Both the position numbers and the translations under genes were made by a program. A stretch of DNA of 64,000 nucleotides from Enoplolaimus lenunculus (lineage: Eukaryota; Nematoda; Enoplea; Enoplida; Thoracostomopsidae). The stretch is from contig JASANG010002767.1 in assembly GCA_030248215.1 (NCBI GenBank), forward strand, positions 124,001 to 188,000. Reading direction: 5' to 3'. Positions 34,301 to 46,570 of this stretch are shown here, piece after piece (position 1 is the stretch's first letter; each line of letters opens with the position of its first letter). The notes under the pieces were generated by a model that was not told the origin of the DNA, made no database searches, and saw nothing but the letters and a program-made list of their open reading frames with translations.

Positions 34301-37300
34301 TTTATCTTTTGTCTAAACAATTTTAAACTAAAAACATACTGGATCATTCTCTTCAACGTCTGACTCCGTATATGTTTCCAAATCAACAACTTCTTGATCG
34401 CAAGCATCATTATCTGCTACCACATTCACCTATATATAATTAGAAATGTCCCAGGGCCAGCAAAATACGAAAACTTCAAATTTTATGTACCTTTTGCGTA
34501 AGCATGTACCTTGGACTACGATACCGTTTTTATCATGTCACGCCACGCGACATTTTGTTGATACTCCACGTTGTAAAATTAGTGTTATGCCATATTGCGT
34601 CACGCGACATTTTGCCAGTGATAGCTAATGTAATACACTTATTCTGCATTGTGTGTGCAACAGGACATTATTTTTCTGGTACCAACCATATTGCCGTATG
34701 GCTCCAGTACCCTTAGGCCCTGGCAACCTCTGCCCTGGCCCCAGGATATCTCTAATATATTAATATATAACCGTATAACACCATGAAAATCTAGCAAACT
34801 GTATAAATATACAGAAAGCAAAGCAACAAATCAACTATTATCAAAATTGTGTTTGCCACCTTTCCAAGACTGTCTTAAACAAAAAACAAGCGCCAAAAGC
34901 TGTTAGGAACGCTTACGGTAGTGAATTGTTAGTAAAACGTTTTCAATGCACATTGTTTACAGTAAACGACGTGTACCACTATAATTTAATGCAGCCCCTT
35001 AACGACCGCAGGTGGTCACTTACAGCTTCGGTTTCATCTTTATGCTCAATTGACAAATCGGAGACTTGATCAACAACATTCGATGCATCTGCTAAACATC
35101 AGAATTTACTACATGAGGCAAATTTATTTAATCCATCATCAAAAATAAGCGCAGTTCCAAACACATAATGAAACTGTTCACACCGCCAACTAAGCTTAAA
35201 TAATATCTCATTTCTCGCTTTTTTAAATTTTTAAGATTCCCGTTAAACCGATATTGTTGATATTGTTGTGCCTAGCAATATATAAACATTGTATACGCAA
35301 GAATATTAGTTTTTAATGTAATGCTTACCTAAACCGGGCGACCAGTTATTAAAACTTACGCACTCTCTCAAACAATCTGTCAGTAACCAAACTCCCTGTC
35401 CACCAGGGTGGCTGCGGATGCATGATTTGACCGAGTCCGAATATTGCCAACCTGCTGCCTACAATTCTAGCTTTACCAAATCCCTAGGGTTCCACCGTTA
35501 TCTTGTTTTGTGTATACAGGAATACGTGTCAGTTTTAAATTTTTGATGGTTAGATAACCCAACTCCCTGTCTAATCCTTACTACTATAATGATGTGTGTC
35601 AACCCAACCGCTGTCAACATCATCTCCACCAATAATCTTTTCTTGCTTCTCGCAGTAATCCATGTCTTTCAACCGTCGATAGCATGGAACTAAAATACAC
35701 GCCAGAATTTTTTACCGCATATTAGGACTTCAGGTACCTATACCACGGCCAATCAGGGTGCGACCGGATATGACAGAGTTGCAACATTTAAAAATAAATA
35801 CCCGGACCCGGAATTTTTAAGAACGCAAACCCGGACCCGGATATATTTTCCGGGTAAACCCGGGCCCAGAATTTTTATAATATAAAAACATTTCTCTGAA
35901 TCCCGACCATTCCAACCATTCCTTTTTAAAGATTCGCAATCGCAACCCAAGTATATCTAAGTAGGTTATTTATTGCTCAATGGTGAAGCGTGTTGGCTAA
36001 CTTTTTCCTTCTGCAGTTTGCTTTTACATAGGACATACGATATTTGTCTTATGAGACATGTTGGGAATGTTTTGTTTCTAATGTATTTGACACAGTTAGC
36101 GTTGGTTATGCAACAATTTGATAAATTCATTAATTCAGAATGTAGACGCGGGACATTAAAGTCACTACGCTAATTTTATTCCGGGTATTTTGTCCGAGTA
36201 TTTTTCTAATACACGGACCCGGAATTTTTGGGCGAAACACCTGAATACCCGGGCCCGGATGCAGCTCTACCGGTTTCGGTTTAATATCCAGTAAAAACTG
36301 GTATCCGTATCTGGTATAAACCTGCCGGATACCGGATCTTTACGGTTGTGGTGCCGAATATCATCATAATTACTGCTTTTTACAAAAGAGCGTTTTTAAC
36401 ATTTCCCAGCGACTATATTTCTCGGCAAGTCAAAAGGTTCAAGTTTTGATACATTTTCAGTTACTTTTAAGTTATGTAAGCGAGCAAGAGTTAGACGCAT
36501 TTTTGAACTAAATAATTTCAGTTTATCAGCAGCAATTATCAACTTTACAACACAGGAATCCTTGAACACGCTAAAAATACAGCGAAAAATAAATTATTTT
36601 AGTAAATACAATATCTCGTATCCGGTTAATATTCCGGTAAATAATTCAATATCTGTATGCGGTTCCAGTGAATTATATCAGAAAATAAAGAACGTATCTA
36701 TTCTAGCTCGTCAAAACAGCCGCTTACTGCTGGACAAGCATGTTCGGGCCAAGGTTAACTACAAAGGCCTGCACATTAAGCTTAAGCATAAACTGAACAC
36801 GGAAAAAATAGAAGGTTTTATTACATGACCACACAGACAGCTAAAACAAAAAGTACAAACAAAATTATGTGTTCAGAAAACAAAACAATCCATACATACA
36901 TACATAAATACACCATACAAATAACAGAAAACTAGAAAAGTAATTTGAGCCTAATATAAAAAAAACACACGAGCATATTTCTCGCTGCGTGCTGCAAATT
37001 TACGAAAAATAGAGAAATGAAAACCCCAATTTTATCAAAGTTCGAATGGAAGTTAAGGCCTTCTGCTCCAATCCAATCACGTACCGAAGCAAGAACTCAC
37101 CGTTTCTAGTGATAAGAAATTGTTTATCCGCTGGCAGATAAGATTTCGTTTTCGTTTTATCTCCAGCCGCCCATTGCCAAGTTGGACAATGATGCACCAA
37201 ATGATCTCCAGCAGCAACAAACTGGAATAATGCTGCATGTATATATTTGGCAAGAAAAAATCTACAACCGACAATAAATATAATTTCGTGCTCGTGTTCT

Positions 37301-38764
37301 TAGGAGTTTCCGTACACGATGGATTTGCAAGGCGACGAAATATCGTAGAACTGATTGACTGACTTTTACATATTTTTTCCGTTAGAGATGTAATACAAAT
37401 ATTTGCATGTTATGTACTTGTGTACGCCCATTATTGAGCGAAGCATTTTACGTTTTGTACTCTGGGGTCGAAAGGTGAATGGCGGTCCGTCCGTCCGTCC
37501 ATCTGTCCGTCCGAAAAGAATATTTTTATTTATTTGAAAGCCAATTATTCTGGAGTGTTAACCTGGCATTGGGGTTTTAAAATTTTAAGCCGTTTAATAG
37601 CTACAGGCTAATTTACATAATTAAGCACGAATTAGGACTTTCTGCATTATTTCACTAATTACTACAGTTACACGCAATCTGATTTCAGCATTAAAGGGTT
37701 TTTGGGCGCGAGGAATCTGCATAGACTGTTTACAAACCTCCATAACCGATAATTGAGTAGTTAGCTAATATCTAATTTGCATATTAGCTTAATTGACAAG
37801 ACAACAGGACTTTTTAAATTATTTCAATAATTATTAGGGTTTACTGAAGGTTTTTGGGCGCGAGAAATCTGAATAAATTGTTTAGAAACGTCTAAAACCG
37901 ATAATTGAGTAGTTAGCTAATAGATATAACTTCTGTTTTTCACAGGATTACGAGCGCTTGTTGAAACGTCGACTTCTGATCACGGTTTCAAACCACCGAG
38001 ACACAAAAAACCAACATTCAAATACCGAGATTTTCCGTAACCGAGACCCCCATCCCTTATGCTAACCACCTCTATTTTATAGTACAATACCGGATACCCT
38101 TAAAAGCAACATGGGCCACACAAATACGTATTGCAACTGAGTGCAAGGTTACATAAATATAGAATGGAATAGGATCGTTGTTAAAGCGTTAAAAACTCAT
38201 CGGCGTGAGACGTTAAGCTTTGTCACGTAAACACTTTGGATACTTTATACCATTTAAGAAATGAATGTTAGCTAAGTTCTGTTGTTTGAACGCAATCTAG
38301 GGTTAGATTTGAATCATTATCCTTCTCCGGCCGGATATTACATTGTCCCGCTCCGACATTTTTTTGCATCCGGTCCCACCCTGATTCGTACAATAAAACA
38401 AAACATGCGAAAAATGCGCCATATAGTAACCTACCTCTTCAGGTGTTATAACGCCGGTTTCATTGAATTTCGAGTCCTAAAAAGTTTCATATTTGAACAG
38501 CATAAACAGTTCTGAAGAAAACATGAAAATAAACAATTTCTTCACTAGCTTTACTTTAACTTAACAGCACTTAAACATTGCAGGTAGAAATTATTATAAT
38601 TCTCATTCATAAAGAAGGAAATTTATAATAGTAATGAAAGCCTGATCAATTTTTATATACCTTAAAATATGAAACAATTATATTTATCATACCTTCAAAA
38701 TTGGAGTAAAAAATTCTGCTACATCTCGTGCTTGGCTTTTTACGGCATTAATGACATGATCCAT
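31384..38764 (-). CDS. ATG3: Autophagy E2-like conjugating enzyme ATG3, complete
   Basis: Ten exons in consistent phase: 38693-38764, 38435-38476, 37101-37221, 35582-35689, 35024-35091, 34340-34429, 33528-33710, 32701-32828, 32213-32281 and 31384-31465, giving 320 residues (human 314). The N-terminus reads [18 protein letters not shown], then TGVITPEE and [20 protein letters not shown], typical of ATG3. A diverged acidic middle (flexible region) follows from about residue 100. The E2 core contains [35 protein letters not shown] and SIHPC, where Cys270 is the catalytic cysteine (Cys264 in human). The C-terminus reads [21 protein letters not shown]3 transfers ATG8/LC3 from ATG7 to phosphatidylethanolamine in the cytosol at forming autophagosomes. 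The C-terminal residues after TR (NVQL) differ from the vertebrate HFTM. Introns carry several hAT-like insertions. Confidence 0.95.
31660..31729. repeat. AAT/AAAAT microsatellite in ATG3 intron
   Basis: Runs of AATAATAAT and AAAATAAAAAT directly precede the hAT-like element at 31,738. Confidence 0.8.
31738..32179. mobile_element. hAT-like element in the last ATG3 intron
   Basis: It begins CAGGTTGCAACCGGAATTCC and ends GCGTTGCACCCTA, flanked by perfect ACTACAGT duplications at 31730-31737 and 32180-32187. Inverted CCGGAATT/TTCCGGT arms flank an AT-rich centre. It ends only 33 bp from the exon at 32213-32281, on the donor side. Confidence 0.85.
33214..33378. mobile_element. GC-rich foldback element in ATG3 intron
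   Basis: TAAGGGTCGCAACGCCGG at the left faces TATCGCAACCCTAA at the right. The interior (GACGCCACGCGTCAC, GGTGGCATGCGGTGCCGCGC) is far more GC-rich than its surroundings. No coding sequence is visible. Confidence 0.5.
35754..36340. mobile_element. hAT-like element, CAGGGTGCGACCGG subfamily, right end unclear
   Basis: It starts CAGGGTGCGACCGGATATG. Inverted CCCGGACCCGGAATTTT-like words occur at 35,800-35,875 and again at 36,205-36,260, and ACCGGATACCGG words near 36,330. The right CACCCTG terminus was not found, so the copy is probably truncated or overwritten. It lies in the ATG3 intron between exons 37101-37221 and 35582-35689. Confidence 0.5.
37430..37600. repeat. Dispersed repeat with GTCCGTCC run
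   Basis: GAGCGAAGCATTTTACGTTTTG, CTCTGGGGTCGAAAG and then (GTCC)n and CTGGCATTGGGGTT are shared, with changes, by 43,470-43,640. It lies in an ATG3 intron. The family was not identified. Confidence 0.5.
38290..38383. repeat. Right end of a hAT-like element in ATG3 5' region
   Basis: CCGGCCGGATATTACATTGT then CATCCGGTCCCACCCTG, the right terminus of the CAGGGTGCGACCGG subfamily. It stops about 50 bp before the 42-bp ATG3 exon at 38435-38476. Confidence 0.45.
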
Positions 38765-40940
38765 TTTACAACCATAAGACTACAAAATTATAATGCTACC
38801 ATATAAAAATTTATATAACAATATTAAGAATTAAATCGTATCAAAAATGTTAGGTGCGATAAGCAATATATCGGTACTTATCTTTGCTTTCTTAAAATTG
38901 TTAAACAAACTTTCATGAAATCTAAACTATTCTATATTCGTGTTATGCTTGCTAGTAGTGCGAACTCGAGCTTGCTGACTGAATATAACTTCTGAAAGTT
39001 AAGATTGCCACTTACGTTTTCAAGAACACGAGTTGAATATTTTATACACACACAAAACAACAATTCCCAAGATTTGCCGAAGTACGTCGGGTTCAAATTA
39101 AAAAAAGGTGTTTTGGTATTGAAATTTGAGATTTTGACCCGATTTAGTTTGAACTAGCTAGCTATTTACTTGATTTCAAACGCTATTTTGGTGTCTGCAT
39201 TTTGCAAATTATCTTACTTTGCCGCCGTTATGATGCTTGTCATATATTTAAACAAAAGTTTCCAATATTTTATTAGATGTTCAAATACAAACAGTTCAAT
39301 AATTCATGACTTGTTTGTGTATTCACCGTTCTGGAAATGTTCTTCTAAATAATATTCGTAGCATCTTCGCTCCACTAAAACTAAAAATTATGCAGTAGTT
39401 TAAATTTTTTTTGGAAACATCAGGCCACCAAGATTTGGACAATTTTTGACCGTGTAAGGCTGCAGGGTGCAACAGATGTGAAAAATACCGGAGCAACAGC
39501 TGCAACCGTAGCTCAACAAATGTAGTCGTAGGCGGAGCCGGAGGTACATGAAATTAAATTAGTTTAATAATAAATGTTTAATATGTTTATTTTTAGCAAA
39601 TAATCAATAAAGAAAACGTCGGCAAATATTTTGTTTTAGGTTTATTTTTTAGAAATTCAGACCACTTTTGTTCTCACAATTGTACCAAGACTTATTTTGA
39701 GGCGTTAACATGGTAGTTATCTGCTTAATTTATAGCAAGCGCCATCCAATCGACAGATCTGCTTTAATTTGAGACCTGTATTTCAGTAGTTTTGTGACTT
39801 TTGTGCACAACCGTAACTTTTTGTTTTCGAAACTGTATGTATTTCTCGAGTGAGACTGGACCCCGGAGAACAATTGTTTTACACGGCTTGTACAGCAATA
39901 AACTCTGGTTATTTTGCTACCGTAGCTAGGTAAATCAAATGTGAAGGTTTTCGTATTAAACTACAATGATCATTGAAAGAATCGTGTAAAATACCATTCG
40001 TGGCTAGGCCGTAAAACTAGTACAACCATGGGAACCTTATCTTTCACACAATCAACTAACCGAGGGCTGGTGCAGAGGATGTTACACGCATTTGTAAAAA
40101 TCAAATATTCCGTGGGAAGGTCACTATTTGATGTTTTTAGGCCATAGTTTTTTATCTAATTGCAGAACCACATTCGGAAAACCGTATTTCCCAGGATTTG
40201 AGCTTCGACAATTTGAAGAACAACCATTTTTATTTTTTAGGACAATTTTTTTCGACTTTTCACCTACAGGTTCCCAGAATTCTATTATTTTCGGAATTAT
40301 ACGTACGTACGCAGTGGTTTATGTCAGTATGAATAGTAGCGATGAAGAACCTGAGTTTTTTAACTAAGGAACATTAAAAGCATGCATGAGGGGTGGATTT
40401 TTGTACTAGGGACCTACAGATTGTATGGCGAACACTCTACTACCGCTCCATGCCGCTCGCCTGTCCAACTGCTTCTATAGTCGACCATATTTATTGTCAC
40501 GTATGCTCACTGCAAACAAACAACACCCTGTGCGTTGTATATAGTATATGTACCAGGCCAGGCATGTCTTGTCTCGCATGTTTACACACATGCCCATTTA
40601 GATCGTCCCTGTAACAAGCTGAGGATTTTATAGGTAAAGCCGAATCAGAACTCAATCCAAGTACAATTCTAATATATACCGTTAAAATTGTTTTCTAATT
40701 TCCCAGTAACTCCGAAATATTTCCAATAATTTTTTAAAATTCATCATAAATGCATTACCACTCTGTTGCCCGAAAACTCCAATATACGCCCGAGAACTTC
40801 GCGCGCTTTCAATGCACTAATAGTAACCAAACACTCAACTGCTACGTAGGTCTCATAAACTTCCAGGGCAAATTCAAAACTTAAGTTCCCCAAACTCGCA
40901 AGTGCTCATGGCGTAGCCCCCATGCCAGTATAGATGCAGG
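38765..40940. other. Intergenic region between the divergent ATG3 and Smad genes
   Basis: No exon was identified. A GGTGCAAC...ACCGGAGC repeat fragment occurs at about 39,460-39,550. The upstream control region of ATG3 must lie here, but no specific site can be supported. Confidence 0.35.
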
Positions 40941-41330
40941 CAGGGTGCAACCGGAATTACAATTTACCGGAACCGGAACCGGAATTTGAAAATTTTACCG
41001 GAACCGGAACCGGAAAATGAAAAATGCATTTCACCAAAAATTTCATTTTAATCTTATTTTTTGCTCTATTATTTGTGAAATAACCTTAGTCGAACATAGG
41101 TTTTATTTTATTTGTTGTATTTTAGATTTTCATCATCGACTGAAGTGAAATCCACCATCAATGGCTTATATTCGGAGTACAAGTGGTTTTCAAAAGAGAT
41201 TCTTAAAAATTAGCAAAGTCAAGAAAGCGGCCAAATTATAATACCGGAATTTTTAAATCCGGTAAAAATTTACCGGAACCGGAACCGGAAGGTGAACAAA
41301 TGCCGGAACCGGAATTCCGGTTGCACCCTG
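40941..41330. mobile_element. hAT-like element with perfect 8-bp duplication
   Basis: It begins CAGGGTGCAACCGGAATTAC and ends ATTCCGGTTGCACCCTG, flanked by GATGCAGG at 40933-40940 and 41331-41338. Tandem ACCGGAACCGGAA words sit in both arms. It is 390 bp and non-coding. The identical flanks show a clean, fairly recent insertion. Confidence 0.9.
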
Positions 41331-42185
41331 GATGCAGGGTTTATCCAGTATTTCTGCAAAAGTTCACTTGCTGTTACTTCAGTGGTAGACAGAGAAAGTG
41401 GAATTTTAACGGTTTTATGGCAAATTGTAATGAATATGTTTAAAGAGAAAAATTTACATCTCAAAAATTTTGCTGAAACTAGTTCTATTTTCAACTTGGT
41501 TTTCGTCCACAGATTGAGATTATTCTAAAGTGTTTTACCCATGTTTTTGTTGAACTTGAAAAACTGGCAATTTAAAACGCAAAACAGTCAATGAACAACA
41601 TACGTAGTTTGTTTTGAACTATATTCTGTTAGCATTAATTCGGTGCAATAGATTCGCAAGTCCTCTTTCGGTTATACAGTTCCTGTTGGAACCCTGCTAG
41701 ATAGATAGGTACGATTGTGAACTTCTCTTCAGAGCTTTTTAACTAACCAGCTGGAAAAGCAGGCTTTTGGGGTGGATTTCAAACTGCAATCTACAGATCT
41801 CTATGCGAACGCTCTACTTCTGCGCTACGCAGCTTGGTTGTCAACTGTTTTATATTCGCCAGTTTTTTCGCCATGTATGCTGTCGGCTAGCTTACAATAC
41901 CATTTGCATTGCTATATATCGCATATGCACCAGGCTAAGCATGTCTCACATGTTTACAGTTCTTTCGCGCAGCGTTCTGTTCACAAATATGATTAACCTG
42001 TGCAGGGCAGTAATGTACAACTCAACTGTCGTTTAGTGCTCGGTTATATACGTAATACTAGGAGCTTGCACGCGTGATTGTACATATGACCGTTCATAAC
42101 TGTGTATATTTTTTGTTTCATACAACATTATGTAAAACGGTTTATAATACTTTGAAAATGGTGATCATCAGCCTGTAATTGTGTC

Positions 42186-45100
42186 ATGTCTGCCAGCGCA
42201 CAGTCAGACGAGCAGAGAGAGCGCAATAGCTGTGACATTATTGAAGTTGGAAATTTGCTTGGGTAAGCTATGTGCCATTTTGTTGCGCATTACCTAAGAC
42301 ACAGTAACGCTAGATCTGCATGTCGTATCAATAGGACGCACTGGTTTATTACTTAAATTAACTCTTCTCACTTGTGGCGTGTACTGTGTTTCGTTGCCTA
42401 CTTTTGTGGATTTGTTTTAAATGAATACGTACATATAAATATGTGTATGGGAAATCCTTGTATGCAACCTAAAATGTTTAGCCCCCAACATTCAACCTGA
42501 ATTTTTGCTATGGCCGGGATTCCAACAAAAATGTAATTCTTGAACGACGCAGTAACAGAATTTTTTTACTTTTTTTGTAGCGAATTATATAGAATAAGCT
42601 TGAAAATAAAAAAAATATGTCTCAAAAGTTTCACTGCAACTCAAGATCTTTTCACAACTTGTGTTTCGTGTACATATTTCATATATTTTAAAATATTCGA
42701 CGCATGCGTTTGTAGAACTTGGAAAAGTGGTTAGCGAAAACGCAAAACAATCGATAACCATCATATTTCATTATGAACTATAGTCTGTTGTTCTTGTTTC
42801 CTGCGAACTATGGTTCTTTTTAGAAAGGACCCTGCCTTGTGCCTCCCCCAAAGCAAAGTGAGTTGGTCACGAGCATGCGTATATGGAGAGTTTAGTTTTA
42901 GCCTGATTGTTACTTTGATGATGATTATACTATTATATAAGATCTTTTTATGTTTGTGTTATAGATATGGGAACAGTGATGGACAGATATTAAGCCCAAA
43001 TTCTGCAACGTATCAGAATAACTCCAAAGGTTTAATACCACTGCTATCGGAAACGTTATGTAGGTTTATGATTTAATTCACTCGTTATTCAACGTTTTGA
43101 TACGATGGGCGGTTTATATAAAATCGTCCACTGCTCAGTGCACATAGAACTGTTTTGAATGAACTTTTATAATATTTTACCGAAGTACTGGTTTAGGAAG
43201 ATGAGTTGCGTTATTTGCTTTGAACCATCAAAAGGATGATTCGTAACAGAATTGAAATTTTTGGCTCCAGTAATTTTGCTGTTCGGTTGAACCCTGATTC
43301 TAGCGTAGTTTATTTTAGCGGCGATCTTGGCGCTTAGCGGCCTCGCAAAATGTGTACCTCTAACTATTTTTCTCAGTCGTGTGTTGTAGGTTCCCCAGAA
43401 TTTAGTGGCGATGATAATATGATGGATATTCAAGCTTCTCGTAAGTCACTGGTATGTTATGTCTATCCGTGTTGTTGAGTGAAGCGCTTTATGTTTTGTG
43501 CTCTGGGGTCAAAATATGGCTGCTCGTCCGTCGAGAATCTCAGGAACCGCGGAACCGATTTCGAGAAACTTTTTGTTTGACTTGACAGCTTATTACACTG
43601 CGTTGTGTTAACCGCACATTGGGGTTGTACAATTCTAAGTACTAAAAAGTAAAACCCAGTATGGCTCTCCGCTCTCGGCCTTCTGTCGCGTTACATAAAC
43701 ACGAATATCGTTTTACTGGAATAATTTTACGTTTTTGCAGCGGGATTTGCTTTGCCACAACCACAGTCTCAGCCGCAGTGTTCATCAGTGGCAATGATGA
43801 GGGGTACGTATGCTTATGTGTTTTTCATATATTTACTGGGATCAGGCTGAAACCGAAGATAAAGAATGTCGGAGTTAAAGGCCAATGAATTATGACCGCA
43901 CCGGACGTGAAGCAAAATTTGTCATTAAGTACAAATGGTGTCTAATAGTAATTATGTATGAAGTGTTTCTTTAGACAGTATTTTTGAAGAAATCCTGATA
44001 GACCGGTGTTTCATCTTGCTAACATCAGTTTCCGGTTTAAAAGTTTCTTATCGGTTTCGGTATTTGGTAAATTAATTTTCGGTCACAACGTGATTAATGT
44101 AAGCAATTGTGTGATATATTGGGTAAAGTTGATATTGCGTGGTATATATAGGCCATTAAGTTGGTAATTTATATTTGGAATTCTTGCCTCAGTTGGTTGG
44201 ATCCTACCGAGAGTCAAAACGAGACTGGTCTCGAATTCAGCGGAATTATCATGGCCACGACCGCCCATTCGTTTCAGAATATCTTTAACTGCGAGCCGTT
44301 TAAATTGTATTGCTAAATCACGAGTCGGTGATGACTCTTAGGCAACAATATGCAAACAAGTTAATATTACAGCGAACGCTGTGTTTTCGAATTTCTTCAC
44401 CTCATTTATAGGATACGCGTGAATAAATGAAAACTCGGAAATGCGTCAAGAATATGGTAACATTTTTTGCTTGCAGTATAATAAATGTTACTTAATTTCG
44501 TAAGGTTAGCCCGCACCTAGCCAGTGGTTGACTCTTGTTTAACTAACATTGTATATATCATACACTCCTGTTATGATAAAGTTTATGTTTGTATTGATAT
44601 ATATTTTAGCAGACAATTTGCCGTTCCCAGAACCTGAATACTGGTGTAATATATCGTACTATGAATTAAATCAACGCATTGGTGAAATTTTCCGCGCACG
44701 TCCAAATCAGATAATCGTTGACGGTTTCACAGGTTAGCAAATCTTAGGAAATCACTAAAAAATTTTGTGGCCTGTTATTAAACATTGAAATTAATTGTGC
44801 TATATGTAACGCTTTTCACCGTTGTCATATCTGTTATCTATCAATATTGTTATGCAGCAGGAATCAAATATTATATTATATCAGTTTTGTTCAGATCAGG
44901 TGCCGTAAACTGTTTCTGACGTGCGCTTAGGAAGCTAGTGATGAAGACAGATGTTGTGTCATTCTTTAGTGAGTGTCTAGTAGGATGTTATAATTTGCCA
45001 CGTGGTTATAGATCCCTCAAATGGCGAACGGTTTTGCCTGGGACAACTGTCAAATGTGAATCGAGATCCGGCAGTTACTGAGACTCGAAAATATATTGGT

Positions 45101-46232
45101 AAACTTAATTGAATTTCTTAGGTCCGGCAGTTTAAAAGAATGCTGTGTTCATATGTTTTCTAGTTTTAATGGCTTCGCACTTTTAAAAAAATTTCAAATA
45201 TTTTATGCTTGATTTTGAATTGAGATAAATTTTTTTGAGAGGGTTGGACCTTTAATTGAATTTTTTCAAGGGGGGTTATTTAATACGTATTTTTCAAGGG
45301 GGTATTTAAAATTTTTCCGCGAAAAATTCAGCTATATACCAACCATTTCGGAAGGGTTGGTTGCTCAGCCCCCCTGTAACCACTGCTGGGTGCCCACCGT
45401 GGTTTTAGTAACTGTGTAGTTAGGAAATTATTAGTTTCACTGCGACTTGGCCTTAGAAGGATATTGACTTATGTATCGCTGAATTTTCACTTTTCAGGAC
45501 GAGGCGTTCGTTTATTATATCGTAAAGGTGAAGTGTTTGCGGAAAACTTGAACGATACGCATTCAATATTCATTCAAAGCAGCAACTGTAACGAGCGTCA
45601 TGGTTGGGATCCAGCTAGCGTAGTTAAAGTTCCACCAGGTAGCCCGAGTTAGGATTATAATAGTTGCTGTTGTTTTGTTGTATTGTATAGTCTGTATATT
45701 CTAAGGTTGTTGTTAGGAACGTTGACACAGTAGCTACTTTCTGAGTATTATCACGGTCATCGTCCGTCAGGTGGTATTTAGTTTTAGTATTAACCTCGAT
45801 TCAGATGTGCAAGTTTTTGCCGCACGAACCTGTGGTTGCAAGTTGTCTTTGTCAAAATTTACACGTGCAACCTACAGAGCTGCAAAACATTAAGCGTATG
45901 AACGTAGTGCTAAATGTTGTGGATATGAACGAGGAATTAGTTTCAATAGTTTTTGGTTTTCAGGTCAGGAGTTAAAAATTTTTAACAACGCGGAATTCTC
46001 AAGCAAATTGTCTGAAGCTGTACCGAATGGTTATCACGCAGTGTACGCATTAATGCCAATGTGTAGTATTAGAATTTCGTTTGTCAAAGGATGGGGTTCC
46101 GATTATCGTAGACAAACAATAACTGCAACCCCATGTTGGATTGAACTTCATTTGAACGTGCCGCTGCGATGGCTGGATCATGTTATTACAAAAATACAAG
46201 GTCCATTGGGCTCGATTCATAGCACTACATAG
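42186..46232 (+). CDS. Smad2/3-type signal transducer, MH2 domain only
   Basis: Seven exons in consistent phase: 42186-42262, 42965-43029, 43741-43803, 44610-44732, 45012-45098, 45498-45638 and 45964-46232, giving 274 residues. The MH2 domain starts near residue 80: [78 protein letters not shown] and [10 protein letters not shown]. These match Smad2/3 rather than Smad1/5 (YRRQT, not YHRQD). R-Smads are phosphorylated by type I TGF-beta/activin receptors, join Smad4 and enter the nucleus. Two things are unusual. No DNA-binding MH1 domain is found before the linker, and the final receptor-phosphorylated SSxS is replaced by IHSTT. The ATG at 42186 has an in-frame stop shortly upstream, but a weak CATCAG acceptor just before it leaves room for further 5' exons. 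A candidate 34-bp exon at 42824-42857 has good splice sites but does not fit this frame. Confidence 0.85.
43470..43640. repeat. Dispersed repeat, partner of 37.43 kb copy
   Basis: GAGTGAAGCGCTTTATGTTTTG, CTCTGGGGTCAAAATATGG, CGTCCGTC and GCACATTGGGGTT follow the same order as at 37,430-37,600. It lies in a Smad intron. Confidence 0.5.
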
Positions 46233-46570
46233 ACAAATTTTCTGAGCAGGGACGTATAAAAGCTGGGGAATAGAGGAGACGTGTCCTCTTTGAAGTTTCT
46301 GGAAACACTCAAAACAGGCGTTTTAGCGGGCTGTGCAATAAGTCAGAAAATTTTTTCGCTTGCCACGCTGGCTTCCAAAAAGTTGCAGGCATAGTGTTAT
46401 CGCATTCCATACTGAAGTCCTGCCACGCCCCTTATTGAAATGGTTAAATTTAAATAATGGTGTTCAATACTGTAATGCAAATTCTTTGTACCCTACATTA
46501 TTTTGATGATTTCAGAGCAAGTGTTGTACACACACGTATATATTATATATATGTATATATATATATATTA
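46233..46570. other. Smad 3' flank with TA microsatellite
   Basis: It holds the 3' flank of the Smad gene and, at about 46,538-46,570, a run of alternating T and A. No canonical AATAAA was noticed close to the stop. Confidence 0.4.

Noticed and set aside
36562-36828. An 88-codon plus-strand open frame with many Lys/Arg residues
   Set aside because: It lies inside an ATG3 intron on the opposite strand and overlaps repeat-derived sequence; no domain was recognised.
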